DNA of 64,000 bases from Dactylonectria macrodidyma. Lineage: Eukaryota > Ascomycota > Sordariomycetes > Hypocreales > Nectriaceae. Made by a program: the position numbers and the translations under genes. This document shows positions 46,582-59,380 of the stretch, in pieces; position 1 is the stretch's first letter; each line of letters opens with the position of its first letter. The stretch lies in NCBI GenBank assembly GCA_020744425.1, contig JAGMUV010000003.1:4690685-4754684 (forward strand), read 5' to 3'. The notes below the pieces were generated by a model, which was given only the letters and a program-made list of their open reading frames with translations, made no database searches and was not told the origin of the DNA.

Positions 46582-49500
46582 TGCGGCAAGTGTAAATGAT
46601 CTAAGCTGGAGAGTTCAGAATGTATAGGATGTGGTGAGCACAGAATAATTGTTTAACGTTCCATAGAAGCACTGAGAGCCAGAAGAGGAGAATTATTTAT
46701 ACGCACACAAGATCGTATGCTCTTGACTAGAAGCCTCAGGCATCCCGTTGTCAAGCAATACGCTTGGTGTGGAATCAAAGGCGGACGATAGGTAACACAA
46801 CAGCATGGCGTCATAATCTCAGCTGAAGTTGCACCCCGGTCACCAAGCCAAAAGCTCACATTCGTTCTGATAGGGCTTTCCCAGGCTAAATAACCTTGGT
46901 GGCTTAATACTACGCCTTTTCTGCTAACCTTATTCTTTATCGCCGACTGACTGCTCTTTAGACCTAGGCGGCTGCCGTCTTGACCAACCAATCCCGGTCC
47001 GTAGAGCGGAACTATGTACGATGACCGAAGGATGATGACCATCGCCACACTGAGCTCGGGCTTGCAGCTACCTTCGGCATTTGTAAACACAAGTCACATC
47101 ACTTTCGATCCTCCGAAGTTGGTGGTGCAGACAAGTCCGACAAACTCGGTGCAGCAAGGCATAATAGAAGAGCGGCGGAGAAGTCTATGATGCACACTGC
47201 TTCCAGTACAGCTCGTTCTGAACAAATTACCAAAGGCCTGAAGCTAGGACCCCAGTCCCAGAAGAAGTTGGAGCGCACTGACCGAGGTCTGTGCTGAGTG
47301 CACACCTGTGTGAAGGCTCGTGACAGCGGTATGCTATTTACCCTACTTAATGCGGTAGTTGCGAAAGCATATAGGCTATTCAAAACTTCATCCAAAATAT
47401 TACACATATTATAGATCTGGCTGAGTTTGGCTGTGGTCTGCCCAATGTTTCAAAAGTGACTTTTCCTGATTCGGAAACTAGCTGGTCGGCTTATGTGACC
47501 ACGATTCTTCCACAATATAAGTGATGGGAAACATACTGTAATGTTAGCTGAACAACGCATTTATACGTGTCAGTTGGAGGCGTTGGCCTTTGCTCGGAAA
47601 AGTGGCCGGCCGATTGCGAGGCGTCAGGCTGAAGGCTGTCAACATCCCGTCCCTAGAACCGAGACTTACAGCGGTATTAGCCGTGAGGATGCAGCACCTT
47701 ACTTGAGACCGTCAGCCAGCCCTCCAACTCCCTAGCGGATTGCTATTGACTTTGACGAGTTGACGTGCGGCTAAAATGCCGAGAACTCTATATCAAGTAC
47801 GGCATCTGAACGTACCATTATTTGGGGCCATTATGTATTAGTAGGTTCTCCGTAACGTATGTGATAAGGGCGTGCACCAAACAAGTGCTTGCAAAATCGC
47901 ATTTTACACCTTAAATTGCGATTTGAAAGAATTATTAAAAATTGAACTTAAACGCGCGCCACAAGGGAAGGCTGACGTCGCGTCCATGCGGCGATCGGGT
48001 GGAATGTTCCATGAGCTCATATCCACACTGAAAGTTACCAAGGGGGCTTGAATGTGGCTGGCTGAGCCCTCTCAGGTCTCAATACATCGGTTTGATGTTC
48101 TCCATAGGCCCTGGATTTCCAAGACGCCACAGAACTCTCTGGAAGCCAACCCGCAATCAGAGCTCATTAAGACTCGTATTTCAAACAAACAAAATAGCTC
48201 GCCAACGTCAATGGTTAAGGCTGTGGACCAATTTGCGAAAGGCAAAGGCTATAATGTACCGCGTCGCCCTCGTGGAACAGAAGCCACTTCATCTCGCAAA
48301 GGCCAACGGCAAATGCCGGAGGACTAAAAGGACACACCTGCTAGGAATATCACTTATATAAATGACAGCATAAGAGTTTGATGAATCATAGAAACTTCAG
48401 GATGATTCAGTACCTTACCTCTACGTATGTGTATCTGGATTGTGTATCAAGGTTCACAGCAAAGCTTAGTCTAATCCCAAAGCACTGGACTGTGCGTCCT
48501 AAGAATTACAACCGTATCCCAACACATCTTACATGTCCGAAAACGCGGAACCTGAGCCGAAAACCGGCTTTGTGTTGTCACATAGGACCGCTCATTCGTT
48601 CTGGCGAGTGCCGAGTTTCACAGGTACGCACAGACCTCGTGTCCCATCACATGTCAATAAGTCAATCGCCTGGGCGAATGAGCATCGACGAGTTCGTGAA
48701 CCTATCATACGGAGAGTCCAGAACAAAGTTGAAAGTGTTCGTATCCGTCAAGCTTTGCTATTAAACAAACTTCTATTATTATCTTAGGAATATGTAGGCT
48801 TCGTTCTGCCTCCTCGATGAGGGCAAAGCCAACCACAGAGGCGGCTTGGTTTCACTTCTTGCGTTTCTGTGTGGTGATAGGTTGTCCCAAACGCAAAGTT
48901 AGTCAGGATTTAGGATGTCTTCGACGTGAGAATCGCATCGGGTCGTATTACTTTGATGTGCCAGTATGTATCGCGTAAATGTCAGACAGAACAGGTACGC
49001 TAGGAAAAGCTTGTCTTCGAATAGGCTTGTGGCTTCAAGTCGGGACTATTCCTGTGAACCTAGGCTAGGAATGTGGGCACAGTTCATTTAAACCTAGTAG
49101 CCGAGACAACCCAATCCGGCACCTAGATCGGTCAGAACCGATGACAGGGGCAAAGGGATCCCTAGGGATAAATAGCTGGCTTCCTTCTTATCTAAATAGA
49201 AAGACAAGATCTTCCATCGTCACCAAGCTGTTCCCACCAATCCATCTTGTCTGATAGTAAATAGACTGGCTATGTATATGAAAGTGTAAAAATGGCGTGT
49301 AAGCTCCCCTGATATACCTACGTCATGCAGACGCCATTACCAAACCTTGTCTTTGACCTAAGGTTTGTACCCTACGTGTCATGACCCCATTGAGCCCCTA
49401 CTTAGTAATTCATCTACGAGGTCGGGGCGGCCTCGTTGAAACCCCATATTAAAAAAAACCGCGCTATTGATGAGTCCGAGCTTTGCCCTTCTGAGGAACG

Positions 49501-49878
49501 AAGAAAAGGGTTTTGCCTTCAGGAACGACCTTGTGTGAGAATGTGAAGAACGAGTGAGTGGGGTATACTTGTCACGGGCAGATGAGATCAACTCAAGAGG
49601 TAGTGCCACTGTATTGCGAGAATACTACTCCGTACGTTGGAGAGGAAAGAGAGAAAGCGGGCAGTTGCATAGACGCGCAGACGCGTATGATAGTCCCTGT
49701 GGCATGTGCCGTGCGCCCTAGTTTCGTATCGACCCCACCCTGGGTCCAGTACTCCAGACGTTCCCGTCACAATGTAATACCAGTTGGCTACCTTCTTGAA
49801 ACCATTGATAAACCACTCTTGCTGAAGTTCTTTGACGTAAAAAAATACTCCCTGGTTTCAGAAGACAGCCATCTGCAG
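46582..49878. other. 3.3-kb gene-poor stretch
   Basis: Short ORFs (for example 46653-47090, 47099-47407, 48052-48327) have no recognisable domains and random-looking composition. Nothing else identified. Confidence 0.4.
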
Positions 49879-50518
49879 TCATGGCTTCAATAAAGCTAGT
49901 CCAACGCGAAACTGAGAGCCTTTGAGGAAGGCCTTCCTCATGGGACCGCTACTCCGATAACCAAGGAATCCAAGCCTAGATCCGGAATGGATTAGTGAGT
50001 TTAATGACAAAAACGATTGATGCTTACTAAATCCAGCTATAATGCCTCCTTCGTCAACATTAACAGTATTCTCAGGCTTAATCCGGCCACACTTGCTCTT
50101 CCGAGTATTAAAGTACCAATTAACGGCCATTAGGGTAAAAGAATTGAATTTTGTAGCCTCCCGGCGTTTCTCTATCTTCGTCTTTATGGTCGGATGCCGT
50201 TTCATGAACGTAGCTACCCACTGTACACCGATAGGTCATTCCCGGCTTTGTTGCCTCAAGAGGGCAGCGACGGTGGCTCGACCTTGACTGCGAGAAGGAG
50301 CATAGCCCAAGGCCTCTTGTCGAAGTATCCAGGTGACTAATATAGGCTCCTAAGACTTAGATAATAGCTGGGCAGGCTAGGTGGCCTCGGACTCTGACAG
50401 TAGGCCTCTTAATCAGTCAGAGAGAGGGGTCGGAGGCATGCCATGCTTCTGGGCGGCCTGGTACTGCCAGAGGCCATTGTCTGTAACATCTAGTATGGCT
50501 TTAATAACATCATGCTCT
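49879..50518 (-). pseudogene. Pogo/Fot-type transposase N-terminal half, RIP-degraded (relic A)
   Basis: Reading leftward from about 50518: VIKAILDVTDNGLWQYQAAQKHGM (Psq-type helix-turn-helix), then stops interrupting LRGLLSESEAT, ILRQEALGYAPSRSQ, and IGVQWVATFMKRHPTIKTKIEKRREATKFNSF (CENP-B/Tc5-type DNA-binding domain), then GRIKPENTVNVDEGGIIAGF, the first catalytic Asp region. An insertion disrupts the following part before YRSSGPMRKAFLKGSQ. The remaining DDE core is absent. Stops sit where CAA/CAG or CGA codons are expected. No TIRs found. Confidence 0.75.
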
Positions 50519-51815
50519 ATATATAAGACATTAGAGGCATTTTAGAGGCGATTAAGGAAGGTTGGTGTAGATAAAAATTCGATAAAGCTTCAAGGAGGCT
50601 GGGTGATAAGGAGGCATTTTGAGACGTTTTACATTAGTGTTATGTGGCTACACTATAGATGTGATCCAAAAAGCAATGTGAGAATATCAAAAGCTATGAA
50701 ATTCTCAATAAAACAGACATAGTGTCATGGCAATAGCTCCAATTTTAATCAAGCACCGTATAAGTAAAGATGAGCATTATATATGGGGGATTTTCTTTTT
50801 TGTGTACGGCAGGTGGGTATAACCAGTAGGTGGGCACTGCATGGTTTATAGTCAAGTTGCTCTAGTCTTCTTATCACCAGACCCATCTCACTTAACTAAA
50901 GTCATTTAACTACTAGTTAACTTTGGGCACAGTAGGGAATAGTTCATATCTTGTCTCTTTAGGGGAACCATTGAAGACTCTAACTTTACACCTGCCCCGT
51001 AAAATACACATCTGATCCACTGTCCACCTTCTCCGCCGATGCTTCCGATCCTTTTCAGCGTGTCACTAGTATCCCTTACGCTCCTGATACAAGCCCTAAA
51101 CTCTCCCTCTCTGTTTGGAGGTCATCCGACGAAACACTAGCCCAAGTAGGGCTTCCACCTTCAAAGAATGCGTAGAATTTCCCAACACGTGGATGGCGGA
51201 GCACGTCCGACAGCCTGCTAACGTCACCATCTGCCAATACATAATCCCCCAGACCGGTACCTTAGGACCATGAGGAGAGGCAGGGCATTCGCATGAGCCG
51301 AGATCAGCCCTGCAATAGAGTTGATGCTGTAGGTCACGCTGGTGCGTCTCGTCAAGTGCATCTATGACCCATCGGTCACGAACTATTCTCTTCTTGATGT
51401 AGGCAGCGATTATTTCAATGTTTATATTTCCTCGATGCTCCATCCACTTACCTACCATGAGGCTCCAGGAAGAATTTCAGTCGATGTTGAATTAGGATGG
51501 GATAAGGACTGGTAGAGGCACCATGCATTCCAGGCAGCGGACACGATAATAATCCGGTTGAGATCGCCCGCCCTGTAGAAGTGAGATACGGTAGTAGTCT
51601 TGAATCTCGGCTCCGTATGGGCCGCCAGAGGGCCATACAGGCACTCCAATGCTTGGCATCGCGCCCTACGAAATGTTGGTTCGGGCGTGGGTTGTAGGAC
51701 AAGCACGGTATCGGGACTCGCCTCAGGTGATTGTGGGATATTCGTTCCATCTTCCCAAAGTTAAATCCCTCTGACTCTTCCGATGCGATGTCACATGTGA
51801 GATCTAGACTTCACG
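50519..51815. other. Intergenic, nothing firm
   Basis: A minus-strand ORF at 51096-51458 begins with NINIEIIAAYIKKRIVRDRWVIDAL, faintly like a NACHT-protein helical segment, but this is not enough to call. Confidence 0.35.
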
Positions 51816-52260
51816 GCCGAAGACACATGGTTCACGTAGTCTTAATGACTTTACAAGTGAGACACTCGTGGAATGGTATCACATGGTCGAGATTTATACC
51901 GGCTGTGGTCTTACACGGTCCAGCGATAAGCTGGTGGCTATATCCGGCCTCGCCGAAGCCTTCGGACGAACCCAAGGATATAATGAGCGGGACTATTATG
52001 CAGGCATCTGGAGCGAGCAACCTCCGTTGGCACGTAACTGACCCCAGGAAGTCGAAGCGGCAGACAGGATATCACGCGCCATCTTGGCCATGGGCATCAG
52101 TTGGCGGTGGTGTGCGATTCGAGAACAGGAATGCCAGTGGGGTATACCAAATAGCTTTGGAACAGTCGATTGCTACAATCCAACATGACGGGCCGAACAA
52201 ATTTGGCAAGGTCAAGTACGGCGAGCTGCACGTGGAGGACTCATTTCCACACCAAGTATG
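51816..52260 (+). pseudogene. HET-domain protein, C-terminal fragment with frameshift
   Basis: The first frame (from about 51816) reads SLNDFTSETLVEWYHMVEIYTGCGLTRSSDKLVAISGLAEAF and NERDYYAGIWSEQPPL; after a frameshift near 52022 it reads NLRWHVTDPRKSKRQTGYHAPSWPWASVGGGVRF. These are the hallmark L-T-x2-x-D-K-L-x-A-I-S-G-L-A and Y-x-A-P-S-W-S-W-A-S segments downstream of the HET (heterokaryon incompatibility) domain. The N-terminal HET core is missing. HET proteins mediate allorecognition cell death in fungi; this copy cannot make one. It is convergent with the LaeA-like gene 165 bp away. Confidence 0.75.
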
Positions 52261-52424
52261 ACAATTATGCCGCGGCAATAACCAACCCCATCAGTTCATT
52301 GATCCCTCCGCTTATGGGGATGTCGACGGTGACACGGCCGTCGGATGCGATGACCTTACCGGCTTGCGGCCATAAACTACATATCTGGATCTATTAGCAA
52401 CTATCTGCATCAGGAGCACACGAC

Positions 52425-54007
52425 TTACATCGGCCAATAAGCATGCACAGTCGTGTCCCTTAGTGCTTTCCTCGCCCTGGCAACCAGCGCCAGCACCTCC
52501 TCCCTCGACCAGCCCAGCCCGCGCGTTAGGGGCGCCAGTGCCGCCGCTTCCAACCCATAGTCAACAGTGATCAGGCTCCACTTACCCAGGTCTTTGTACT
52601 TCTTGTCACGCGGCCAATGATTCATCGGCCACTTATACACCGTCTCGACCACACCTTCGAAGCCCACGGCTTCCATAGTCGACTTTCGCTCCTGTGCGGC
52701 GGTAGTAGACCGCCCCAACTTCCCCAATCCCTCCTGTATAAGAGTCATCCACCTCCACAGGTCGGAGGCTTCGGAGAGAGTGCCGTCATCACAGCGTAAG
52801 GGGGCTATGTCTTGGGCTTCGAAGTAGCCACCGGGCTGGAGCTGGCTAGATTGAGTCGGTTGTGAGTGATTGGACACGGTAAGACACCAGGGTTAGGGTT
52901 GAGGCGGACTTGAAGGCATTCTTTACAATGTTTGAATCATCAGCGAAACTCCCTGTCGTCATCCGGCAAAATATAAAGTCGAAGGTCGTAGACCACGTCC
53001 AGTCTTTCTCGAGGTCGTCTATCTTGTTATAAGAAGTTAGCATCTTGGCTCGCTAAAACCTGATTTGCTTCCTCTCGGTAACTTACCTCGAAAGAACAAT
53101 TTGGTGGTACGCTACGAGCTGGTCAGTAACGATACCTATGGTTATGAAAGGACACGGGAGCTTACAAGGCTGGCTGCATGGGGCTGAGATCAACACCGAT
53201 TACCTAGCTTCTTCATCAGCAGAGGGGAGTTGAACATAGTTAAAGAAAGCAGACCTCCGCCTCAGGATGAGCGTCGGCTTGTGGTCGAGTTAGTCATAAC
53301 CAGGCGTTTTGGAACAATATATCAGCGGGAACACACCGTACTCTATCGCCCAAATACCAGTGCCTGTTCCAAGGTCGAGAACCCTGGCGGCACCATCATT
53401 TTTTGGACACAGGCAATGCCTGCCCCCCATCGTCAGGGTCATGACATGGTGCTGCAAGTCTGGATAGCTGTCAGTGCCTCCTTGCTGTCGGGCGGCCGGG
53501 AGACTGTGGTTCGAACCTAATCTTTCGGTCTCCCTCTAGGGAAGTAGATGGTTATTTGAAGTTCTAAAAGGTTCGACGTCCCACGGAATGTGCACAACGT
53601 GTAATTACCTCATCATTCGGCATGAAATATTCTGTTGCATATCCGTCAGTCAAGCGCGATAGGGAGGATAGGTCCCGATGCTGGGGATTCTCACGACCTG
53701 CACTCAAGGCATGATATGTCCGGCCGTTCTCCTCTTGGTACGCAAAGATGCTTGATCTCAGCGATGCCAGAGACCCGCTCAGTGGCTATGATCTAGTTAG
53801 TGGGTCGTTCGAATTACAACCAGTGGCTCTACAGCTGCGAACCTACCACTTCAAGGGCTGAGTCGGCGTCCTCGTCTGGAGCCTGCGAGCCATATCAATC
53901 CTGGTTTCGAGTACATCAGTGCGGCGGCGCGGCAGCGCCAGCGCGTCACTCGAAGGAGACGAATAACATACCATCTGCGTTTCATTCTCCGGCGACAATT
54001 CGTCCAT
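52425..54007 (-). CDS. LaeA-like SAM-dependent methyltransferase, very exon-rich
   Basis: Ten exons with consistent phases: 53972-54007, 53847-53882, 53609-53785, 53517-53535 (19 nt), 53337-53459, 53255-53277 (23 nt), 53166-53203, 53087-53111 (25 nt), 52910-53022 and 52425-52845; product 336 aa. A 66-nt stretch in the third exon (53632-53697) has intron borders and length divisible by three; removing it gives RTYHALSAEYFMPNDE, the better family match, and 314 aa. Motif I is [35 protein letters not shown]; next are VPPNCSFEIDDLEKDWTWSTTFDFIFCRM, GSFADDSNIVKNAFNQLQPGGYFEAQDI and the C-terminal KWPMNHWPRDKKYKDLGKWSLI...LTRGLGWSREEV...HAYWP. Relatives include LaeA-type regulators and pathway methyltransferases. 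Every exon joins in frame, so it looks intact. Confidence 0.85.
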
Positions 54008-55371
54008 GACGTATTCTATTGCTCCAAGAGAAGAGTAATGGAACGTTTCAAACAGGAAGGCTTATCCTAAACGTACCATCAAGATTTTGGATCACGTCTC
54101 TGGAGCTGACAAAGGTGTGCTTGTCCTCACGGCAGCCCTTTCCCTTCTAATTAATCACATTACCCCAGTCGTTTGGGCAAACCAATCTGCCGCTACCCAA
54201 GGTTACATCGCATTGGTGGCGTCTACGGCTTGGAGGGGGATCTATATCGTCGATAAGCAGGAATCAGCCACAGCTTATGGACTAGGTGAGGTCCTCCAGA
54301 TGGGACGCTTCCAGTACCTGCTCGAATAGCATCATGAAATCGCACACACCTTAGTTCAGGGTTGTTAGTAGAAAAAACATCAGAAAACGGAATATATTCC
54401 CTATCGACACCATCCTATACAACATTTCTGTCTTTTGCATGGTCGAATTTCACCGTCAAACGCATGCCGACGAGAATGTGAAGTGCGTTGTGGCTTGAGA
54501 ATCCCAGTACGATGGTCAGTATTCGTATGGTGACAGCATGCCCAGGAGTCCATATGGACCCGTATTCCTAACTACAATGGGCCATGCGAATGCTGGCGTC
54601 TCTCCCTTCCTGGGTCAGGAGTAGCGGTGTGTGGGCAGCATCACTTGATTGGTCCGGCATCCGCCGGGTGTCTGGAGAGCGGAGGAACCCGTGGACGGGG
54701 GGTCGAAAGAATACATCGCTGGTCACCCCCGGATTGTAGAGATATTCTATGAATTTTCGCCCATAAAAGACCTAAAAATATCCCCCCCCCCCCAAAAAAA
54801 AATATCGAAAATTCAAAAAATAAATAGCCGAGTTTCTATTTTACGTGATTCTTGACCTTTTTCCATTAATGGGTTAGATATTGGCCATTTTTTGGGGTTA
54901 GAAATCAGACTGGTGATCAGGAGACAGGCGGTGTTTTCTTTCGACCGCGTGCCATGCCCGTCCAAACTAAAGCAGCGGGGGCAGGGTTCTGCGTTTTCAT
55001 ATCGATCGGCAAGCCACCAGCCGTGCATTAATTCCTTCCTAATTGGGTCTCCTAATTGCGAGGATAGGTGGCGGCATGCATGGGATATTGTGTGATTCGC
55101 CGATGTTTGAAAGAGGCGGCAAGTCTGGGATCCTGCTACTGCTGCTATCCTGCCACCGCTCCTCCCCTAGACTACACAGTTGCCGATCGCGATCGGCCGT
55201 CTGGACTCGCCCCTGGACGGTGCCTGATAACATGTCAAAGGGTATATCTGCTCGTCTCGGGAGGCGCAACTTTGTTCATGGAAATATTTTCTTTGGCTTG
55301 AGCGAGTCTGTAGTTACCTGGCAAGCGACAACGAAGCGTGATGATTTTATTCTCTGCGCATAAGAGCTCAA
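54008..55371. other. Intergenic, includes a homopolymer tract
   Basis: No supported gene. C12 followed by A9 at 54782-54802. Probable promoter of the LaeA-like gene at the left end. Confidence 0.4.
54782..54802 (+). repeat. C12-A9 homopolymer junction
   Basis: Twelve C followed directly by nine A. Slippage-prone; length may vary or be a sequencing artefact. Confidence 0.8.
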
Positions 55372-56040
55372 AACCTGTCGAGTAGTCAGACCATAGACGA
55401 AGAGTAGGCGATTGGGCCTCGAAGTACGGCTCTTGAACTGCTTATCGAAGCGCTGAATATATTCCAGATTCCTGCCGTTTGTCGTCTAACCGTTATCGGT
55501 CGTGGCGATCACACAATCCTTCGATAGGTTGCTGGTTTCGTACCGGGCCGAGAGCTGATCCTACCCCAGGACGATGATAGACGGCGGGATCGCCCAACCT
55601 CGAGCATTACACGCCCTGGATCACAGTAACCCATTTCGGTCCTCCTGGCTGAGCCATTCTAGGTCAGCCACGTCTTTCTGTGGCTCGTGACGACCATGCC
55701 AGCTGAGACAACGCCCACCATAAAGCCAGTCTCGTCGAAGTTTGGATGTCTTGACTCCGCGATCCCATACTTAGCGATTGTATTCTGCACAAGAGAGAAC
55801 CAGCCACGATTAGCCTCTGGGTCTTCGCATTCGGCCTTGCTGTGGTCGTACTTCTGGAATCAAAACTGGTTCTCAGACGTAAGCCCACCCAGCACACCGA
55901 GTAGGTATGAGCGAAACGAAACGAAACATGCGCCAGCGGCCCGGTTGGGATCTGCCTGCAGCTGTGGCCTTTGTGGCGGTGACCCAGATTGCGACCGACG
56001 CATACTGCTATCTCCGAGGCAATGGGGTATCCAATCCGCC
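55372..56040 (-). pseudogene. Pogo/Fot-type transposase catalytic region, RIP-degraded (relic B)
   Basis: Reading leftward from about 55880: KYDHSKAECEDPEANRGWFSLVQNTIAKYGI, then NFDETGFMVGVVSAGMVVTS with the first catalytic Asp of the DDE core, a TAG stop, then frame-mixed pieces of the GNREWVTVIQG and GWAIPP region, and a final RFDKQFKSRT...RLLFVYG segment near 55372-55440, where the family has a second Asp region. Upstream (55890-56040) a poor match to the CENP-B-type DNA-binding domain remains. Different in sequence from relic A, so a second family or copy. Confidence 0.75.
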
Positions 56041-56203
56041 ACGCTGGGGCAATGCTTCAGCGCGGATGGATTGATCGTTTAAAACAGATTTCGTCGCCTG
56101 TTGATGATGTCTGCCGGTCGGAGATTTTCGCTGAAGGTTTGACTCTTCCAGCGGGGTTTCATCCTCTCTGACTCGGCAGCAGTTGAGCGCGTACGACGCA
56201 AGG

Positions 56204-56239
56204 TGCCAAAGTGCCAAAGTGCCAAAGTGCCAAAGTGCC
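56204..56239 (+). repeat. 8-bp tandem repeat (GTGCCAAA)n
   Basis: Four full copies and a partial one of GTGCCAAA. Microsatellite-like. Confidence 0.85.
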
Positions 56240-56240
56240 C

Positions 56241-59200
56241 AACCACTTGGGACCGACGGCCCGTGCAGTACTGTACCGGTCTCTGCATCATGATCCCCAG
56301 TTGAAGTACTAATGTCAGTAGTATTAGGATGTGGTCACACCAATATCGAGACCCTGGAGTGCGGACTACCTACACCTGTATGTAACCAGCGACAAGGCTT
56401 CCCGCTAAGTCACGCTATCATATCTCACACCCCTGGTGCGAAGGTGAGACGACTGGAGGTCCGTGCGTTCACATCATGACTGGACAGCTTCGCCAAGATC
56501 CAGAGAAAGCTGGCCCGTAAAGCTGCAACTGGACTGCCACGAGACCGCAGCTCGGCGCCACTGAATGCGTGTGTGCGTCGTAATTTGCAAAGCTGTCGAT
56601 TTGAGTGGCGTCGACGGGAACCTGCAAAATGAACTCTTCTCGGGTGTTACTCCGTGAAACGTAGAGGTTGCCCCTATGTCCGGCCCTCAATGGCCTACCA
56701 GTCTATACGTTTCTGGCCATTCTCCCTGCCTGTCCCGTCATGGTATTAAAATGGCAGATGTTGTGAATCTATAGTATTATATTACTAATAATACTCTACT
56801 ATTCGTGCATTAGACAGGTATTATAATAGAATGCGGTTTACGTGCATAACGTGGTTTCGCCGACACGGTTACTCCCGCAGGACTCGTGTACCGGCCTAGC
56901 GCCAGCCCTTCCAAAAGGTCGCCTCAGTGGTGTCAATAACCACTGCGACATCCCAACTTTTGTCTTTGTTTCTTAGCTCGTCGGGAGTCTGTAGAGTGAC
57001 GGGATGCTGTGACGTGTGACAGCCGTGCACGAGTCAGTCGGGGTAACTTCAAAAAGGGAATATCAAGGATAGGCTCGGACCACTTGTGCCCCGCCTGCGC
57101 CTCATGAACCGGCGGGACGCACCGTGCAGATCGTTTCAGGTCAAGGGTGTCGGATTTCCGTAGTCAGAATTTCATGGGGCGACATCCCTGACCCGCTGAA
57201 CCAGATCCGCGGCACTCGGTGGAAAATTCCGCAGCATGTTAGCGGGTGCGTTACGCGCCCACCTGTTTTAAACGTTACGACGTGAATGCCGCGACCATGG
57301 GTTTGTCTGTCTGTGATAGCGGGAAGTTCCGCACCATGAGTTTCCTGCCCTGTCGCCTCCTTGCATTTGTCACGCATGGATCTGATAGTATCCCAGCTCA
57401 GCCCCCTTTGTAACGAACAAGAAGTCAAAGCGTTGGAGCATGTGACCTTCTGCGAGCAGGGAGTCCTGGTAGTGGGTGTGATAACTTGTAACCCCTTCTC
57501 ACAACAGACTTTGGCCACAGCCTTACGTTCCAAGGTGGCACGTCCCAATCATTGGCAGATAATTTGCTGACGACAGGCTGTCACATATCGGGATATCGAA
57601 TTCAACGGCCATTACGGAAGTGAAGCTTTTCCTTCCTCAACATAGGTGTCCATCGCCATCTGCCTCGTCATCAGCCTCGTCACCAGCCTAGCTTTTCCTT
57701 CAGTCAGGTCAATAGTTTGTTAAAGCCAAAGACCCCGAAGCATCCGGATCGTCTCGGCTTTCCGAGGTCATCGTCATTTTCTTCGTCCAAAAGACTGACC
57801 CAAAAACCCTCATTAGATAGGAAGAATATCACGAGCTTCTCACACATATGATCATATCCATCTTCCAGATACAACACAGGCAAATTTCAACGCCTGCTCT
57901 GGGCGTGACCCCAGATTGTTGAGCGAAAACCAGGCAGTTTAGGGAAGGGCAAGTGTGTTCGTTACTTCAGACTAACTTAAATATATATTTAGGCCTGACT
58001 CTAGAGATATCCGATGAAATTTAGAGGTGGGTTCCAGATAGGAGAGAGTGTTACAACGCCTATTCTTGCTAGGAATTGCTCTATGCCTAGTACGACTGCG
58101 AACATAGAAAGGACTGCCACGTAGTTAGCGTCTTATGCTACTAGTCAACTAGCAGATCGCCCATGCGATCAGTGCCGCTGCAGGTGACAAGCACTTGGCG
58201 TCATCATAGTATGAGAATCAGCCGTCACCGTTAGTGTCATTTGTCTCTTGTGTCCTTCAGTGCCCAAGAGTATCTGAAACCTGCATGCTTCATCACCAAG
58301 TATTTCTGTGGCTGCAGCTGACTTGAATGCCCAAAGAAGACCCTGATGAGAGATGCTCCAACACGCAACCAAAAGTTTGCCGATTGACAGCTCACAGCTT
58401 TTAGTATTTGGATCGCCCTACCCGATCATATCCAGTCAGCCTGTTGGTCGCACCAACTATAAGAGACGCTAAGCGCACAAGTGGAGATGGCTATTTCTCC
58501 CTTTCCCAGTGCAGCGGACTGGCCTCTAAGTGGTAGGCTGTGTGCTGCTGGGGTGGTTGCTGCGAGTTAATTCCTTGATTTCTGCTGGCTATTCTCTTCC
58601 TGGTCTGACCATCCCCATTTCAACCAATCCCAACCCACGGCTTAATGATGCGTTTGCTAACTTAGAACGCGTCGTACCTAATGCTCCCTATTTTAGTGCC
58701 TTGTCCTTAGGTTCGCCTCTAAAATCGAATGCTACGTCCCATATTAGCACTATACCGTACTCAGAATCCTAGAGAGCCTGACGCCCCGTCTCCCGCCATA
58801 CTACCCCACTGTTATCCAAGCCTCACTATGAGAAACCAGCAAACATCCTAGTAAAGCAGCCCATCCCATCCTCCCTCCCATCTATCACCCCTCCTTCCCT
58901 CCTCCCCATACTTCTCCTTCACCTACTCCAATCCAATCTAGCTAGAGTCGACAAGATACAATTCCCACCCGTAAGGCCTCGGCCCAAATAGAAGTCAACA
59001 ACACCATTCACATGACATGATAAAGCGTCTGCACCAATGTTGCCTTTACTCCGCGGGTCCTCGCCATTAGATCCTGGAGCGCCCAATCCTGCCAGTGTCT
59101 TATCTGGATTATAACGAGCCAAGCCGTTTTGTTCGGAGCGAGACACCGACCTAGCTTCTTCCCGCGCGCTTCCATCCGCACCACAACACAGCCATTTCGA

Positions 59201-59380
59201 CATCCTCGACTAGCCTGCCATCTGTCACCTTTGGCCAGCTTCGAACCCCCTTACAGAATTAACTGGGATAATCTATCGGCCTGCACATCGTAGTCGGCGC
59301 CCTTGACGCTTCCGACATCTCACTACTACATCATCGACATCTCAAAATGATCAGTTGCTTAATAATCAAGTAGCAATTAT
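56241..59380. other. 3.1-kb gene-poor stretch
   Basis: No supported gene. A minus-strand ORF (58919-59203, starting MSKWLCCGADG) is a weak candidate. Pyrimidine-rich sequence at about 58790-58930. Confidence 0.4.

Noticed and set aside
46653..47407. Minus-strand ORFs of 145 and 102 aa
   Set aside because: No family resemblance, random cysteine and proline content, no splice logic between them.
51096..51458. Possible NACHT-type helical segment on the minus strand
   Set aside because: Only about 25 residues look suggestive; nothing in the flanks supports a NACHT gene.
53505..53520. GGTTCGAACC resembling a tRNA B box
   Set aside because: No A box at the right distance and no cloverleaf; the sequence lies in an intron of the LaeA-like gene and is a chance palindrome.
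58919..59203. 94-aa minus-strand ORF starting MSKWLCCGADG
   Set aside because: Start could suggest a lipid-modified protein, but there is no further support and no homologue that I recognise.
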